Under the pieces are notes generated by a model, which worked only from the letters and a program-made list of their open reading frames with translations, did not search any database and had not been told where the DNA came from. From positions 62,001 to 126,000 of the forward strand of contig NZ_NWSV01000005.1 in the NCBI RefSeq assembly GCF_002531935.1: DNA of 64,000 nucleotides. Direction: 5' to 3'. This DNA comes from Rhizobium chutanense. Lineage in GTDB: Bacteria > Pseudomonadota > Alphaproteobacteria > Rhizobiales > Rhizobiaceae. Of this stretch, positions 35,313-43,785 are shown piece by piece (positions within the stretch are counted from its first letter, which is position 1; each line of letters opens with the position of its first letter). The position numbers were made by a program, and so were the translations under genes.

Positions 35313-36268
35313 CTGCTCCGTCTTCCAAAGCATTGCTGCGCATCGGCATACCGGCCCTGAAAGTGGCCGTCGCGCTTGGCCTCGTCATATGGATCGCGCG
35401 CAAGGTAGATTTTTCTGAAGGATGGGCTGCTGTCCGGGCTCTGTCGGCGACGACCATCTCGGTCATTATCCTCCTTCTGCTCCTGCAGGCCCTGCTTTCG
35501 GCGTGGCGATGGTGCCTTCTCTCGGAAATGATAGGGCGAAGGCTGAAGATATCGGGCGCCATGAAGCTCTTCATGCAAAGTCTGTTCTATAATCAGGCTC
35601 TTCCAAGTCCCATTCCGGGCGATGCCGCACGCATATTCGGCGCCGTGAAATACGGTCTGACGGTCGGCGAAGCCACGCTCGGTGTCGTCATGGACCGCAT
35701 GCTCACGCTTTTCGGACTGGCGGTCGTTGCGCTGATCGGACTGATCATCATGCGTGCCGTCTACCAGTTCGACTTTCCCATCCCCTATCTGACCGAGTTC
35801 ACGACGCTTGGCGTCGCGGGAACCATCGCATTGGCCGTCGCATTCGGCTGGCGTCACCGGCTCTTCATCCGGTTTCTTCCGGCAAGGCTGCACGCGCTGA
35901 GCACCGCGTTACAGGCTTTTATCACCCACCGGAGAATGGTCGGCATATTTCTGTTGACCCTCGTCATTCACGGGGTGAGCGTCGTCTCATTGGAGATCCT
36001 CGTTCTCGGCCTCGGTCTGCCGCTCGGCTGGGGCCAGGCGACAGCCGCTTTCCCGCCGGTGCTTTTGATCGCGATGATGCCGATTTCCGTTGGCGGGTGG
36101 GGCCTCCGCGAGGGCGGCATGATCGTTTCACTTGCGGCGTTCGGCATAGGCACGACGGACGCCGCAACGCTCTCGGTGGTGTTTGGCCTCTTGCAACTTT
36201 TGATCGGCTTGGCCGGTGGTGTATTCGTCCTTTCGCGTCCTCATTCGGGAAAGATCAAAGCGCTCTGA
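35309..36268 (+). CDS. flippase-like membrane protein (UPF0104/LPG-synthase transmembrane family)
   Basis: A 319-residue protein with about eight helices; SLFYNQALPSPIPGDAARIFGAVKYGLTVGEATLGVVMDRM is the family hallmark region (N-x-x-P-x-x-x-G-D-x-x-R) and PISVGGWGLREGGMI the second. Relatives include the membrane half of lysyl-phosphatidylglycerol synthase, which flips lipids, and proteins near glycosyltransferases. The start is GTG overlapping the upstream stop; the next gene starts within its stop (TGATG). Flipping of a lipid-linked sugar is inferred. Confidence 0.8.
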   Translation: MTAPSSKALLRIGIPALKVAVALGLVIWIARKVDFSEGWAAVRALSATTISVIILLLLLQALLSAWRWCLLSEMIGRRLKISGAMKLFMQSLFYNQALPSPIPGDAARIFGAVKYGLTVGEATLGVVMDRMLTLFGLAVVALIGLIIMRAVYQFDFPIPYLTEFTTLGVAGTIALAVAFGWRHRLFIRFLPARLHALSTALQAFITHRRMVGIFLLTLVIHGVSVVSLEILVLGLGLPLGWGQATAAFPPVLLIAMMPISVGGWGLREGGMIVSLAAFGIGTTDAATLSVVFGLLQLLIGLAGGVFVLSRPHSGKIKAL

Positions 36269-37242
36269 TGAGCCTTAACAGATCATATGGAGCTGCCGAC
36301 ATGCATGCCTTGGTAACGGGAGGGGCCGGATTTATCGGCAGCCATCTCTGCGATCGCCTTTTGGAGTTGGGCTATCGGGTAACCGCGATCGACAATCTTC
36401 ATCTTGGCCGGATGCGCAACATCGACCATCTGAGGGGTCGACCGGATTTTCGCTTTCAGCAGCTGGATATGCTCGATCGGGAAGGCATGGACCAACTCGT
36501 TGCGGCGGACCGTCCCGACGCCGTTTTTCATCTTGCCGCCAATTCCGATATTGCTGCAGGCAATGCCAATACGGAACTGGACCTGCAGCTGAACCAGCTG
36601 ACGACGACGACGCTGCTTGCCATCATGCGCAAGTATCAGATCGGCAGACTGTTTTTCGCCAGCACCTCCGCAGTGTTCGGCGAAGCGGAAGGAAACATCC
36701 ATGAGAACCACGGCCCCCTGCGGCCGATCTCCCTGTATGGCGCCAGCAAGCTTGCCGCGGAAGCCTATTTGTCCGTCTACGCCCTATCATTCGGCATCAA
36801 GACGCTTGTCCTGCGCTTTCCCAATGTCGTCGGAGAGCGCTCCACGCATGGAGCAATCTACGATTTCATCAACAGGCTGAAGGCTGATCCGACCAGACTC
36901 CAAGTGCTTGGCAACGGAATGCAGACAAAGCCCTATCTCTATGTCGGCGACCTGGTGGATGCCATTCTCCTTGCCTGGGACAAGGCGCCCGGCACCTATG
37001 AGGTGTTTCACGCCAGCGGCATCGGCGAAACATCCGTCCGGGATATTGCCGAGATCGTGGTCTCCAAAGTTGCGGCCGGCGCTGCCATCGAATACGGAAG
37101 CGAAGACCGCGGCTGGCTGGGCGATGTGCCGCGCTTCAGCTACGACATAAGCCGGCTCGTTACGCTTGGCTGGTCTCCGAAGCGAAAATCGACGGAAGCC
37201 GCTGAACTTGCCGTCGAACGGATCCTGGCGAATGGCTTCTGA
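36268..37242 (+). CDS. NAD-dependent nucleotide-sugar epimerase/dehydratase
   Basis: Extended SDR enzyme of 324 residues with cofactor loop VTGGAGFIGSH, acidic NAD selector AIDNLHLG, active-site FFASTSAVFGEAEG and the YGASK Tyr-Lys pair. It resembles GalE/RmlB-type enzymes and may modify the sugar ring of nucleotide-activated heptose. A second ATG at 36301 (MHALVTGG) is an alternative start. It overlaps the downstream fusion gene by 11 bases. Confidence 0.87.
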   Translation: MSLNRSYGAADMHALVTGGAGFIGSHLCDRLLELGYRVTAIDNLHLGRMRNIDHLRGRPDFRFQQLDMLDREGMDQLVAADRPDAVFHLAANSDIAAGNANTELDLQLNQLTTTTLLAIMRKYQIGRLFFASTSAVFGEAEGNIHENHGPLRPISLYGASKLAAEAYLSVYALSFGIKTLVLRFPNVVGERSTHGAIYDFINRLKADPTRLQVLGNGMQTKPYLYVGDLVDAILLAWDKAPGTYEVFHASGIGETSVRDIAEIVVSKVAAGAAIEYGSEDRGWLGDVPRFSYDISRLVTLGWSPKRKSTEAAELAVERILANGF

Positions 37243-39181
37243 CGCCGGTATCCGCCAGGCCATCATTATTGCCGGAGGCCTTGGAACGCGCGCGCGCAGC
37301 ATGACCGGCGACGCCATTCCGAAGGCGCTCCTGCCGCTTGCCGGCGTACCGATCATTCTCCGGCAGATTCGTGTCCTTGCCCGCGAGGGGGTTCGGCATG
37401 TGCGAGTGCTTGGCGGCCACCTCGGCGGCCAGCTCGAGCCTGCACTAGGGCCTGAAGCTGAAAAACTCGGCATCGAGATCGAGGTTTTGGTCGAGATGTC
37501 TCCGCTCGGCACTGCGGGATGCCTGACGACTTTGGACAGCGTCATCGGGGACGTGCTGATCGTCTATGGCGACATGCTGTTCGATATCGATCTTTCGGCA
37601 CTGGCGCGTCATCGTCGGCAATTTCCTGCCGCCCTGACCATCATCGCCCACCCCAACGACCATCCTCGCACATCCGATCTCGTCGTCCAGAAAGATGGTT
37701 ATCTCCAGCGCCTTTTGCCCCGCAAAGCGCCGCGCGATGCGGATTGGCGCAATCTGGTGCCGGCCGGTTTATACGTGGCTTCCGACCGATTTTTCGAGGA
37801 GCTCCTGCCGGGGCAGACGGCGGATATGATTCATGACGTCATTCCCGGTCTTCTCGATCGGTCCATCCCGGTCGCGATCTATGACACGCCGGAATATATG
37901 AAGGATACCGGGTCGCCAAACCGGCATACCGCCGCCGAGGAAGACCTCCGCCAGGACAGAGTTCATGCCGTTCATCTATCCGTGAAAAGACCGGCAGTAT
38001 TTTTCGATTGCGACGGCGTGCTCAACGAGGATGTCGGCGGCCACGGTGTCATCCATCCCGACCAAGTGAAACTGATCGGCCGGGCCGGCGAAGCGGTGCG
38101 GCTCGCCCGCGAGGCGGGCTTCCTTGCCGTCGCTGTGACGAACCGGCCGCAGGTCGCCAAAGGCTTGCTGGATGAGACCGGCCTCGATCATGTTCTTGGT
38201 CGTCTGGAAGCTGAGCTTGCCGAGGAAGGCGGCGTCCTCGACCGGATTTATTTTTGTCCGCATCATCCGGACAAAGGATTTCCCAATGAAGTCGCGGCGC
38301 TGAAGATCAATTGTGAATGCCGCAAGCCGGGAGATCTGATGATCCGCCAGGCAATGGCGGAGCTGCCGATTGAAAGATCGAAATCCGTCATCATCGGAGA
38401 CAGCCTGCGCGACATCGGTGCGGGCCGCAAGGCAGGCATCTGGGCTTACGGCGTTCGGACAGGTTATGGCCTGCGGGATGAGAAGAGCTATCCCGCCGCG
38501 GAGGCTGACATCCCGCGTGCCGATCTCGTCTTCGACACGGTCTATGACGCCGCTCGCTTTCAATGCGGTTATCAGCATATCGGCCGCGAACTGTCCGGAG
38601 CGATTGATCAGCGGCTTTCAAATCATGCCGGCCCGCTGCTCGTCAGCATATGCGGTCGTTCCCGCTCCGGCAAAAGCACGCTTGCGCATGCGGTCGAGCG
38701 CCTGCTCTCGGAATCGGGGCGCCGGGTGCTGAGGCTGGAACTCGATCGCTGGATCCTGCCGCTCGAACATCGCCGCCCGGATATGAGCGCGGAAGAACGC
38801 AACCGGGTCGAACTCTATCCCGAGATCGTCAGCGTGCTGCGCCAATCCGGACGGTTGGAGGCGCCAGGTTACGACGCTGCAAGCCGTAGCCGGCGCACGG
38901 ATGCGGCCATCTACGATGCCCGTGACGCCGAAGTCATTCTCCTCGACGGCATCTTTGCCGGACATCCATCGATCCGCGAAGATGTCGATATGGCTGTCTT
39001 CGTCGAAGCGTCGCAGCCGTCGCTGTTCAATCGCTTTCATAATTTTTACGCCTGGAAAGGCCTCACGTCAGCTGCCGCCGAAGACCTCTTGACCTCGCGC
39101 ATTCAGGAAGAATGGCCGGCGATCGATCTGCAGCGGGCATCGGCCGATATCGTCATCAATCTCGAGGAGACAATCCTTTGA
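37232..39181 (+). CDS. three-domain fusion: HddC-like nucleotidyltransferase, GmhB-like phosphatase, P-loop kinase
   Basis: One frame of 649 residues joins three domains. Residues about 1-240 are a sugar-phosphate nucleotidyltransferase (IIIAGGLGTRARSM, DAIPKALLPLAG, VYGDMLFDID). About 255-440 are a HAD phosphatase of the GmhB type (FFDCDGVLNEDVG, the zinc-site FCPHHP with NCECRKPG, GDSLRDIGAG). About 465-649 are a uridine-kinase-like P-loop domain (SICGRSRSGKSTLAHAV, LELDRWILPLEHRRP). The first two catalyse consecutive steps from heptose 1,7-bisphosphate to nucleotide-heptose; the HddA-like kinase is the next gene. The role of the third domain is unknown. Confidence 0.85.
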   Translation: MASDAGIRQAIIIAGGLGTRARSMTGDAIPKALLPLAGVPIILRQIRVLAREGVRHVRVLGGHLGGQLEPALGPEAEKLGIEIEVLVEMSPLGTAGCLTTLDSVIGDVLIVYGDMLFDIDLSALARHRRQFPAALTIIAHPNDHPRTSDLVVQKDGYLQRLLPRKAPRDADWRNLVPAGLYVASDRFFEELLPGQTADMIHDVIPGLLDRSIPVAIYDTPEYMKDTGSPNRHTAAEEDLRQDRVHAVHLSVKRPAVFFDCDGVLNEDVGGHGVIHPDQVKLIGRAGEAVRLAREAGFLAVAVTNRPQVAKGLLDETGLDHVLGRLEAELAEEGGVLDRIYFCPHHPDKGFPNEVAALKINCECRKPGDLMIRQAMAELPIERSKSVIIGDSLRDIGAGRKAGIWAYGVRTGYGLRDEKSYPAAEADIPRADLVFDTVYDAARFQCGYQHIGRELSGAIDQRLSNHAGPLLVSICGRSRSGKSTLAHAVERLLSESGRRVLRLELDRWILPLEHRRPDMSAEERNRVELYPEIVSVLRQSGRLEAPGYDAASRSRRTDAAIYDARDAEVILLDGIFAGHPSIREDVDMAVFVEASQPSLFNRFHNFYAWKGLTSAAAEDLLTSRIQEEWPAIDLQRASADIVINLEETIL

Positions 39182-40158
39182 TCGTTTCATCCGCACCGTT
39201 TCGTGTCAGTTTCGCCGGCGGCGGCTCCGATATCGCCTCCTATTACCGCCGTCAGTCGGGCGCGGTCCTGTCCTGCGCGATAGCCAAGTACAGCTTCGTC
39301 ATCGTGCACAACTACTTCAATGAAAACAAATATCATCTGAAATATACGCGCACCGAACTCGCCGAGACGCTCGAAGAGATCGCCCATCCGCTGTTGCGCG
39401 AGGCCCTGCGGATGCATCGGGTCGAGCCCGGCATCGAAGTCGCTTCCGTCGCCGACATTCCCTCCGGAACCGGCCTAGGATCATCCAGCTCCTTTTCCGT
39501 AGCGCTGATCAACGCGCTCTATGCCCACAGGTCGCGCTTTGCCTCCAAGGATCAGCTGGCGGAAGAGGCCTGCAAACTCGAAATCGATATCCTGAAAGAG
39601 CCGATCGGCAAACAGGACCAATATGCGGCCGCACATGGCGGCCTGAATTTCATCGAATTCAACTCCAACGGCAGCGTGAATGTTCAGCCCGTCGTTCTCA
39701 GCTCCGAAAAGATGGCTGAGCTCGAGAGCAACATCCTGTTGTTTTTCACCGGAAACCAGCGGGATACCCGCTCGGTTCTGTCGACGCAGGTGCAGGCCAT
39801 GGAGACGGACGAGGATAAATTCCGGACCGTCGAGCGCATGGTACAGTTGAGCTACGAGATGCGCGACATCCTCATGGGTGGAGACCTCAATGCCTTCGGC
39901 GAGGCGCTGCACCTGGGATGGATGATGAAAAGATCGCTGACCTCGAAGATCACGAACAGCACGATCGACGAATATTACGAGGCAGCTCGTGCGGCCGGCG
40001 CTATCGGCGGCAAGCTAGCGGGCGCCGGCGGAGGGGGCTTCCTCGTGCTTTATTGCCCGAGAGATCGTCAGGAAAAAGTCCGGCAAGCGCTGTCGCAACT
40101 CAAGGAAATCGAGTTTCGTTTCGACTGGAGCGGCGCACGCATCGCCTTTGCACAATAG
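39178..40158 (+). CDS. hddA: GHMP kinase, D-glycero-D-manno-heptose 7-phosphate 1-kinase-like (HddA-like)
   Basis: A 326-residue GHMP-family kinase: N-terminal SAPFRVSFAGGGSDIASYY, ATP-binding IPSGTGLGSSSSFSVALI and C-terminal KLAGAGGGGFLVLYCP. Close in layout to HddA and fucose kinase domains. The only sensible start is TTG at 39178, which overlaps the upstream stop (TTGA) and follows GAGGAG. It would supply the 1,7-bisphosphate used by the phosphatase domain of the preceding protein. Confidence 0.85.
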   Translation: MIVSSAPFRVSFAGGGSDIASYYRRQSGAVLSCAIAKYSFVIVHNYFNENKYHLKYTRTELAETLEEIAHPLLREALRMHRVEPGIEVASVADIPSGTGLGSSSSFSVALINALYAHRSRFASKDQLAEEACKLEIDILKEPIGKQDQYAAAHGGLNFIEFNSNGSVNVQPVVLSSEKMAELESNILLFFTGNQRDTRSVLSTQVQAMETDEDKFRTVERMVQLSYEMRDILMGGDLNAFGEALHLGWMMKRSLTSKITNSTIDEYYEAARAAGAIGGKLAGAGGGGFLVLYCPRDRQEKVRQALSQLKEIEFRFDWSGARIAFAQ

Positions 40159-40167
40159 AGGCTGTGA

Positions 40168-41385
40168 ATGGCACCGCGTCTCATCATCACCGGGTCGACC
40201 GGCTATATCGGCGCAAGACTTGCGGCGATGGCGCGTGAGCGCGGCTTCGAGGTGGTTGAGCTGGGCCGGCGGCCCGGAACGACGTGGCGCATCGGTGACG
40301 AACCCCTCGCTTCCGATCTGGAAGGGGCGGTTGCAATCGTCCATCTCGCCCATTCCTGGGCGACTGCGCCTGATGCGGCCGAGGAAGAAAATTTCAATAT
40401 ATCAGGCACGGTGAAATTGGCGGAAGCCGCAAGGGCAGCCGGAGTGCCGCGCTTCGTCTTTTCTTCCTCTACCTCGTCCCGGCAGGAAGCGCTCAACATT
40501 TACGGCCGCACCAAGTTCAGGATCGAGCAGCATTTGGCGGCCAGCTCCGCAGCGCCGATCGTTCGCATCGCGCGAATCGGGCTCGTTTACGGTGGCCCGC
40601 GGACGGCCATGTACGGCCTGATGGCCAAGCTGGCAGCCTTGAGTCCGATTTTGCCGATGATCGGGCTCAGCCGAGAGGTCCAGCCGATTCATCTTGACGA
40701 AGTCGCCGCCGGCCTGTTGGCGCTGGCGACAGAAGAAAATCCGCCGCGGCAAACATTCGTGCTCGCGCAGGAAAAACCCATCAGCTTTGCCGGTTGGCTC
40801 AGAATTCTTCGCCACAGCCAGGGCAAGGGCAACCTCCATTTCATACCGATCCCCCTGAGCGCTGCCCTTTTTGCCTGCCATATGACGAAGCTCCTGCCGT
40901 TGATCCCCACGGTCGATCCGGAACGCGTGCTCGGGCTCGCGGGCGCGGCACCCATGGAAAGCGGCGAAAGTCTGAGGCTTCTGAAGTTGAACCCGGCTGA
41001 CCCGCTGACTGTGCTTGCCGAAGAGTTCGGCCAAACCGACGACGAGCAATCGCGCAGTGAAGCACAGGCTCTGCTGCGATATCTCGGCATCAGACCCACG
41101 CCAATACAGCTGCACCGGCTCTGCGAAGGACTTCGGCGTGAGGGGCTGTCGCCGCTTCGCCTTTCCCCGGCGCTCATCCGGCACCCCGGCCTGCTGGCGC
41201 TCTTTGAACCGCCGGCCAACCGGACGAAACATCGCCTCGCACGCGCCCTCTACCTGGCCGATCTCGCCAGTGAACCGGAAAGGCATCCCGGCAGGAAAAC
41301 CGGATTTTTCAACGCAACACTGACCATTGCCGGCGATCTCCTGCTGTTTCCGCTGCGCACGCTTCTGGCCGGAAGATATCGATGA
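40168..41385 (+). CDS. NAD-dependent epimerase/dehydratase-like protein with C-terminal extension
   Basis: The first 260 residues are an SDR fold: LIITGSTGYIGARLAAMA, FVFSSSTSSRQEALNIYGRTKF (the Ser and YxxxK pair) and RIGLVYGG. The remaining 140 residues, from about LGLAGAAPMESGES onward, match no familiar domain; they are Arg/Leu-rich and end with a hydrophobic stretch (TLTIAGDLLLFPLRTLLAG) that might touch the membrane. The gene overlaps the GMC oxidoreductase gene by four bases. The function in the glycan pathway is open. Confidence 0.78.
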   Translation: MAPRLIITGSTGYIGARLAAMARERGFEVVELGRRPGTTWRIGDEPLASDLEGAVAIVHLAHSWATAPDAAEEENFNISGTVKLAEAARAAGVPRFVFSSSTSSRQEALNIYGRTKFRIEQHLAASSAAPIVRIARIGLVYGGPRTAMYGLMAKLAALSPILPMIGLSREVQPIHLDEVAAGLLALATEENPPRQTFVLAQEKPISFAGWLRILRHSQGKGNLHFIPIPLSAALFACHMTKLLPLIPTVDPERVLGLAGAAPMESGESLRLLKLNPADPLTVLAEEFGQTDDEQSRSEAQALLRYLGIRPTPIQLHRLCEGLRREGLSPLRLSPALIRHPGLLALFEPPANRTKHRLARALYLADLASEPERHPGRKTGFFNATLTIAGDLLLFPLRTLLAGRYR

Positions 41386-42911
41386 TTGCGCCCGACGCCG
41401 ACTTCATCATCATCGGCAGCGGACCTGCAGGCGTCTCCGCCGCCTTTCCGTTGATAGCGGCCGGCCGCCGCGTTCTGATGCTGGATGCCGGCAACGACGC
41501 AGGGCCGCAGGAGGAAAACCGCAGCGTCCGCGTCCTCGGAAGCGATCTGGAATCACTGCGCGGCGACGACGGCAGCTCGCCGAAATTGCAGACGCCTGCC
41601 GCACGCGGGATCCTCGAACCCTTTCGACGCCAGTCCGGCATATCGGGCAACGGTTTCACGCCGATCGGCAGCCTTGCCCGCGGCGGCCTCTCCAATATCT
41701 GGGGGGCGCAAGTCAGCTATCTCGACGCCGAGGACATTGCGGATTGGCCGATAGACATCGCCTCCCTCCAGAGATCCTACGAACATGTCGCCAAACGCAT
41801 CGGCATCAGTAATAATGCCGATGTTGCGGCTGATGCCGCCGGCGAGCCCGTTTTACCGCTTGGTGCAACCGCCGCCCATGTTCTTCGCAAACACCACGCC
41901 GAAACCCCGGCGGATGGATCGTTTCGGCTTTATCCGGCAATCAATGCCATCCTTTCGCAAGCGAGGCCCGGACGGGCGGCATGCGATCTGCGCGGCGATT
42001 GTCTCTATGGCTGTCCCAGCGGTGCAATTTATAACAGCAGGCAAGACCTGCTTCTCTTACGACAATCTCCGCATTTTCGTTTGCTCGACAATATGCGAGC
42101 GGTCTCCTTGATCCGCAGTGCAGGCTGGATTGTGGGAACGGCAGACGGATCGTCATTTTCTGCGCCGAAGATCATTCTTGCCGCTGGCGTGCTTGGAACG
42201 GCCGGCCTGCTGGCCGATCTCCTGCCGATTGACGAGCAGGGACTGCGTCTGTTGAACAGTCCTACTCTGGCCATTCCCCTGCTCTCCCCCGCACGATTGC
42301 TGCGCCCGGCGACGCCGACACACAGTCTGGCGGAGCTTGGACTGTCTCTGCGTTATGGCGAAGGCGCATCCGATTACGTGACGGGCGCCATCTATGAAGT
42401 CGGTTCCCTGCCGGCGCAGAGCTTCATCAACAGGATGCCGCTCGGCCGAAGGGCCGGACGCGCCGCATTCGAGACGATCGCCAGCAGCCTCCTCGTGGCG
42501 ACGATCTACTATCCCGGCGATCAAAGCCGGAGCTACATCCACCGAGATGCAGCAACGGGAAAGCGCCTGACTGTCCGCGGCGGCTTCGCAGACGGTTTTG
42601 GCCTTCGCGCCGAAGCTTTGAAAAAGGCGCTCCGCCGGGAATGGAAACGATTGGGACTCATTCCGCTCCCGGGCGCATCGCTGGCGGAGCCGGGTGTCGA
42701 CGCGCATTTCGCCGGCACTTTGCCGATGGGCGCAACCGGTGCGTTCGGCACCTCGTCGGACGGCGAATTGAATCTGCACCCCGGCCTCCACATCGTCGAC
42801 GGCTCGGTTATTCCCGATCTGTCCTCGAAATACATCACGATGACGATCATGGCCAATGCCGACCGCATCGCTCATCGTCTCGCCGAAACGGAAGCAAAGC
42901 CGGCGCTCTGA
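41382..42911 (+). CDS. GMC-family FAD oxidoreductase
   Basis: A 509-residue flavoprotein: FAD-binding FIIIGSGPAGVSAAF, the flavin loop GGLSNIWGAQVSYL, CLYGCPSGAIYNS and the C-terminal HFAGTLPMG with LNLHPGLHIVDGSVIPDLSSKYITMTIMANADRIA. GMC enzymes oxidise alcohol groups of sugars or other primary alcohols. The usual Asn-Pro in the last motif is replaced (SSKYITMTI), so the second catalytic residue looks altered. As the last gene of the cluster it may oxidise the heptose or a glycolipid. Confidence 0.85.
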   Translation: MIAPDADFIIIGSGPAGVSAAFPLIAAGRRVLMLDAGNDAGPQEENRSVRVLGSDLESLRGDDGSSPKLQTPAARGILEPFRRQSGISGNGFTPIGSLARGGLSNIWGAQVSYLDAEDIADWPIDIASLQRSYEHVAKRIGISNNADVAADAAGEPVLPLGATAAHVLRKHHAETPADGSFRLYPAINAILSQARPGRAACDLRGDCLYGCPSGAIYNSRQDLLLLRQSPHFRLLDNMRAVSLIRSAGWIVGTADGSSFSAPKIILAAGVLGTAGLLADLLPIDEQGLRLLNSPTLAIPLLSPARLLRPATPTHSLAELGLSLRYGEGASDYVTGAIYEVGSLPAQSFINRMPLGRRAGRAAFETIASSLLVATIYYPGDQSRSYIHRDAATGKRLTVRGGFADGFGLRAEALKKALRREWKRLGLIPLPGASLAEPGVDAHFAGTLPMGATGAFGTSSDGELNLHPGLHIVDGSVIPDLSSKYITMTIMANADRIAHRLAETEAKPAL

Positions 42912-42920
42912 CACAGAACA

Positions 42921-42942
42921 GGCAGGGTAAAATCGGCCTGCC
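42921..42942. terminator. stem-loop between convergent GMC and PhnD-like genes
   Basis: GGCAGG and CCTGCC pair around a 10-base loop that includes TAAAA, in the 33-base gap where two long operons converge. It is short, but its position fits a terminator. Confidence 0.4.
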
Positions 42943-42944
42943 GT

Positions 42945-43745
42945 TCAAGCCCGCAGCTGCGGCAACGCCTCGCCGGCCAGCGACAAGAGCGGCTCGTAGT
43001 CGGCTTCGGAAAGTACCGAGAAATCAACGAGGCCGAGGGTGGCGCGCATGGCGGCCAGCGATGGTTCTTTGATGGCGGCGCTAAGCGCATCTCGCAACCG
43101 AAGGACCCTGTCGTCCGATGCATCGCCTGAGGTGATGAGGGGCAGGCCGGGGCCTTTGGGCGTTTCGGCAATGATGCGAACTCCCTCGACAAGGGTGGGA
43201 TCGAAACGGCGGATATTGGCATAGGTGACGCAATCGATCGCCGCGCCGTCGGCCCGGCCTTCGGCAACCGCCGCGATGCTGCCGCCATGGCTGCCGGTTT
43301 CGATGATCCGGCCGAAGAAGCGGCCGTCCCGGGCAAGCGGAGCAACGGCGGCGCGAAAGAGATTACTGCCGGAGTTGCTGTCGGGGCTGTTGATCGCAGC
43401 CGTGGTGCCGCGCAAATCCTCCAGCGAACCAAGCGACGAATCCTTGCGGACGATGATGAAGCTGCACATCGCCGGGCCGTCACAGCCGGGATGGCCGTAG
43501 ACCGGCGTCGCCACCAGGCGAACCCTGCCGCGCAGGTTCCTGGCAAAGGGATAGCCGCATGTCTGCGAGAGGAGGAGATCCGGCCTCAGCCAGGCTTCGT
43601 CATAGGGCACGGTCCGATCGGGCGTCTCGGGCAAGTCCGTCAGGCCGGCTTGCGTGAGATAATGCCGGAGGAACGACCAGAGTTCGCCCGTCGCGGCCGC
43701 GAGCGGTTCCGATGTGACATACATGGCGATGCTGACGAGAGGCAT
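42945..43745 (-). CDS. PhnD-like phosphate/phosphonate-type binding protein without signal peptide
   Basis: A 266-residue type II periplasmic-binding fold of the phosphite/phosphonate receptor family: VYGHPGCDGPAMCSFIIVRKDSSLGSLEDLRGTTAAINSPDSNSG is the ligand loop, and SIAAVAEGRADGAAIDCVTYANI the hinge side. The chain begins MPLVSIAMYVTS with no signal peptide, and no matching permease is nearby. AGGAAAAG precedes the ATG at 43745. It is the last gene of the twelve-gene operon, 40 bases after the semialdehyde dehydrogenase gene. It may be a cytoplasmic binding or sensing protein. Confidence 0.78.
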   Translation of the reverse strand: MPLVSIAMYVTSEPLAAATGELWSFLRHYLTQAGLTDLPETPDRTVPYDEAWLRPDLLLSQTCGYPFARNLRGRVRLVATPVYGHPGCDGPAMCSFIIVRKDSSLGSLEDLRGTTAAINSPDSNSGSNLFRAAVAPLARDGRFFGRIIETGSHGGSIAAVAEGRADGAAIDCVTYANIRRFDPTLVEGVRIIAETPKGPGLPLITSGDASDDRVLRLRDALSAAIKEPSLAAMRATLGLVDFSVLSEADYEPLLSLAGEALPQLRA

Positions 43746-43785
43746 TCCGGTCTTTTCCTGCGGCGAAGCGCAAGCATCGACCAGC

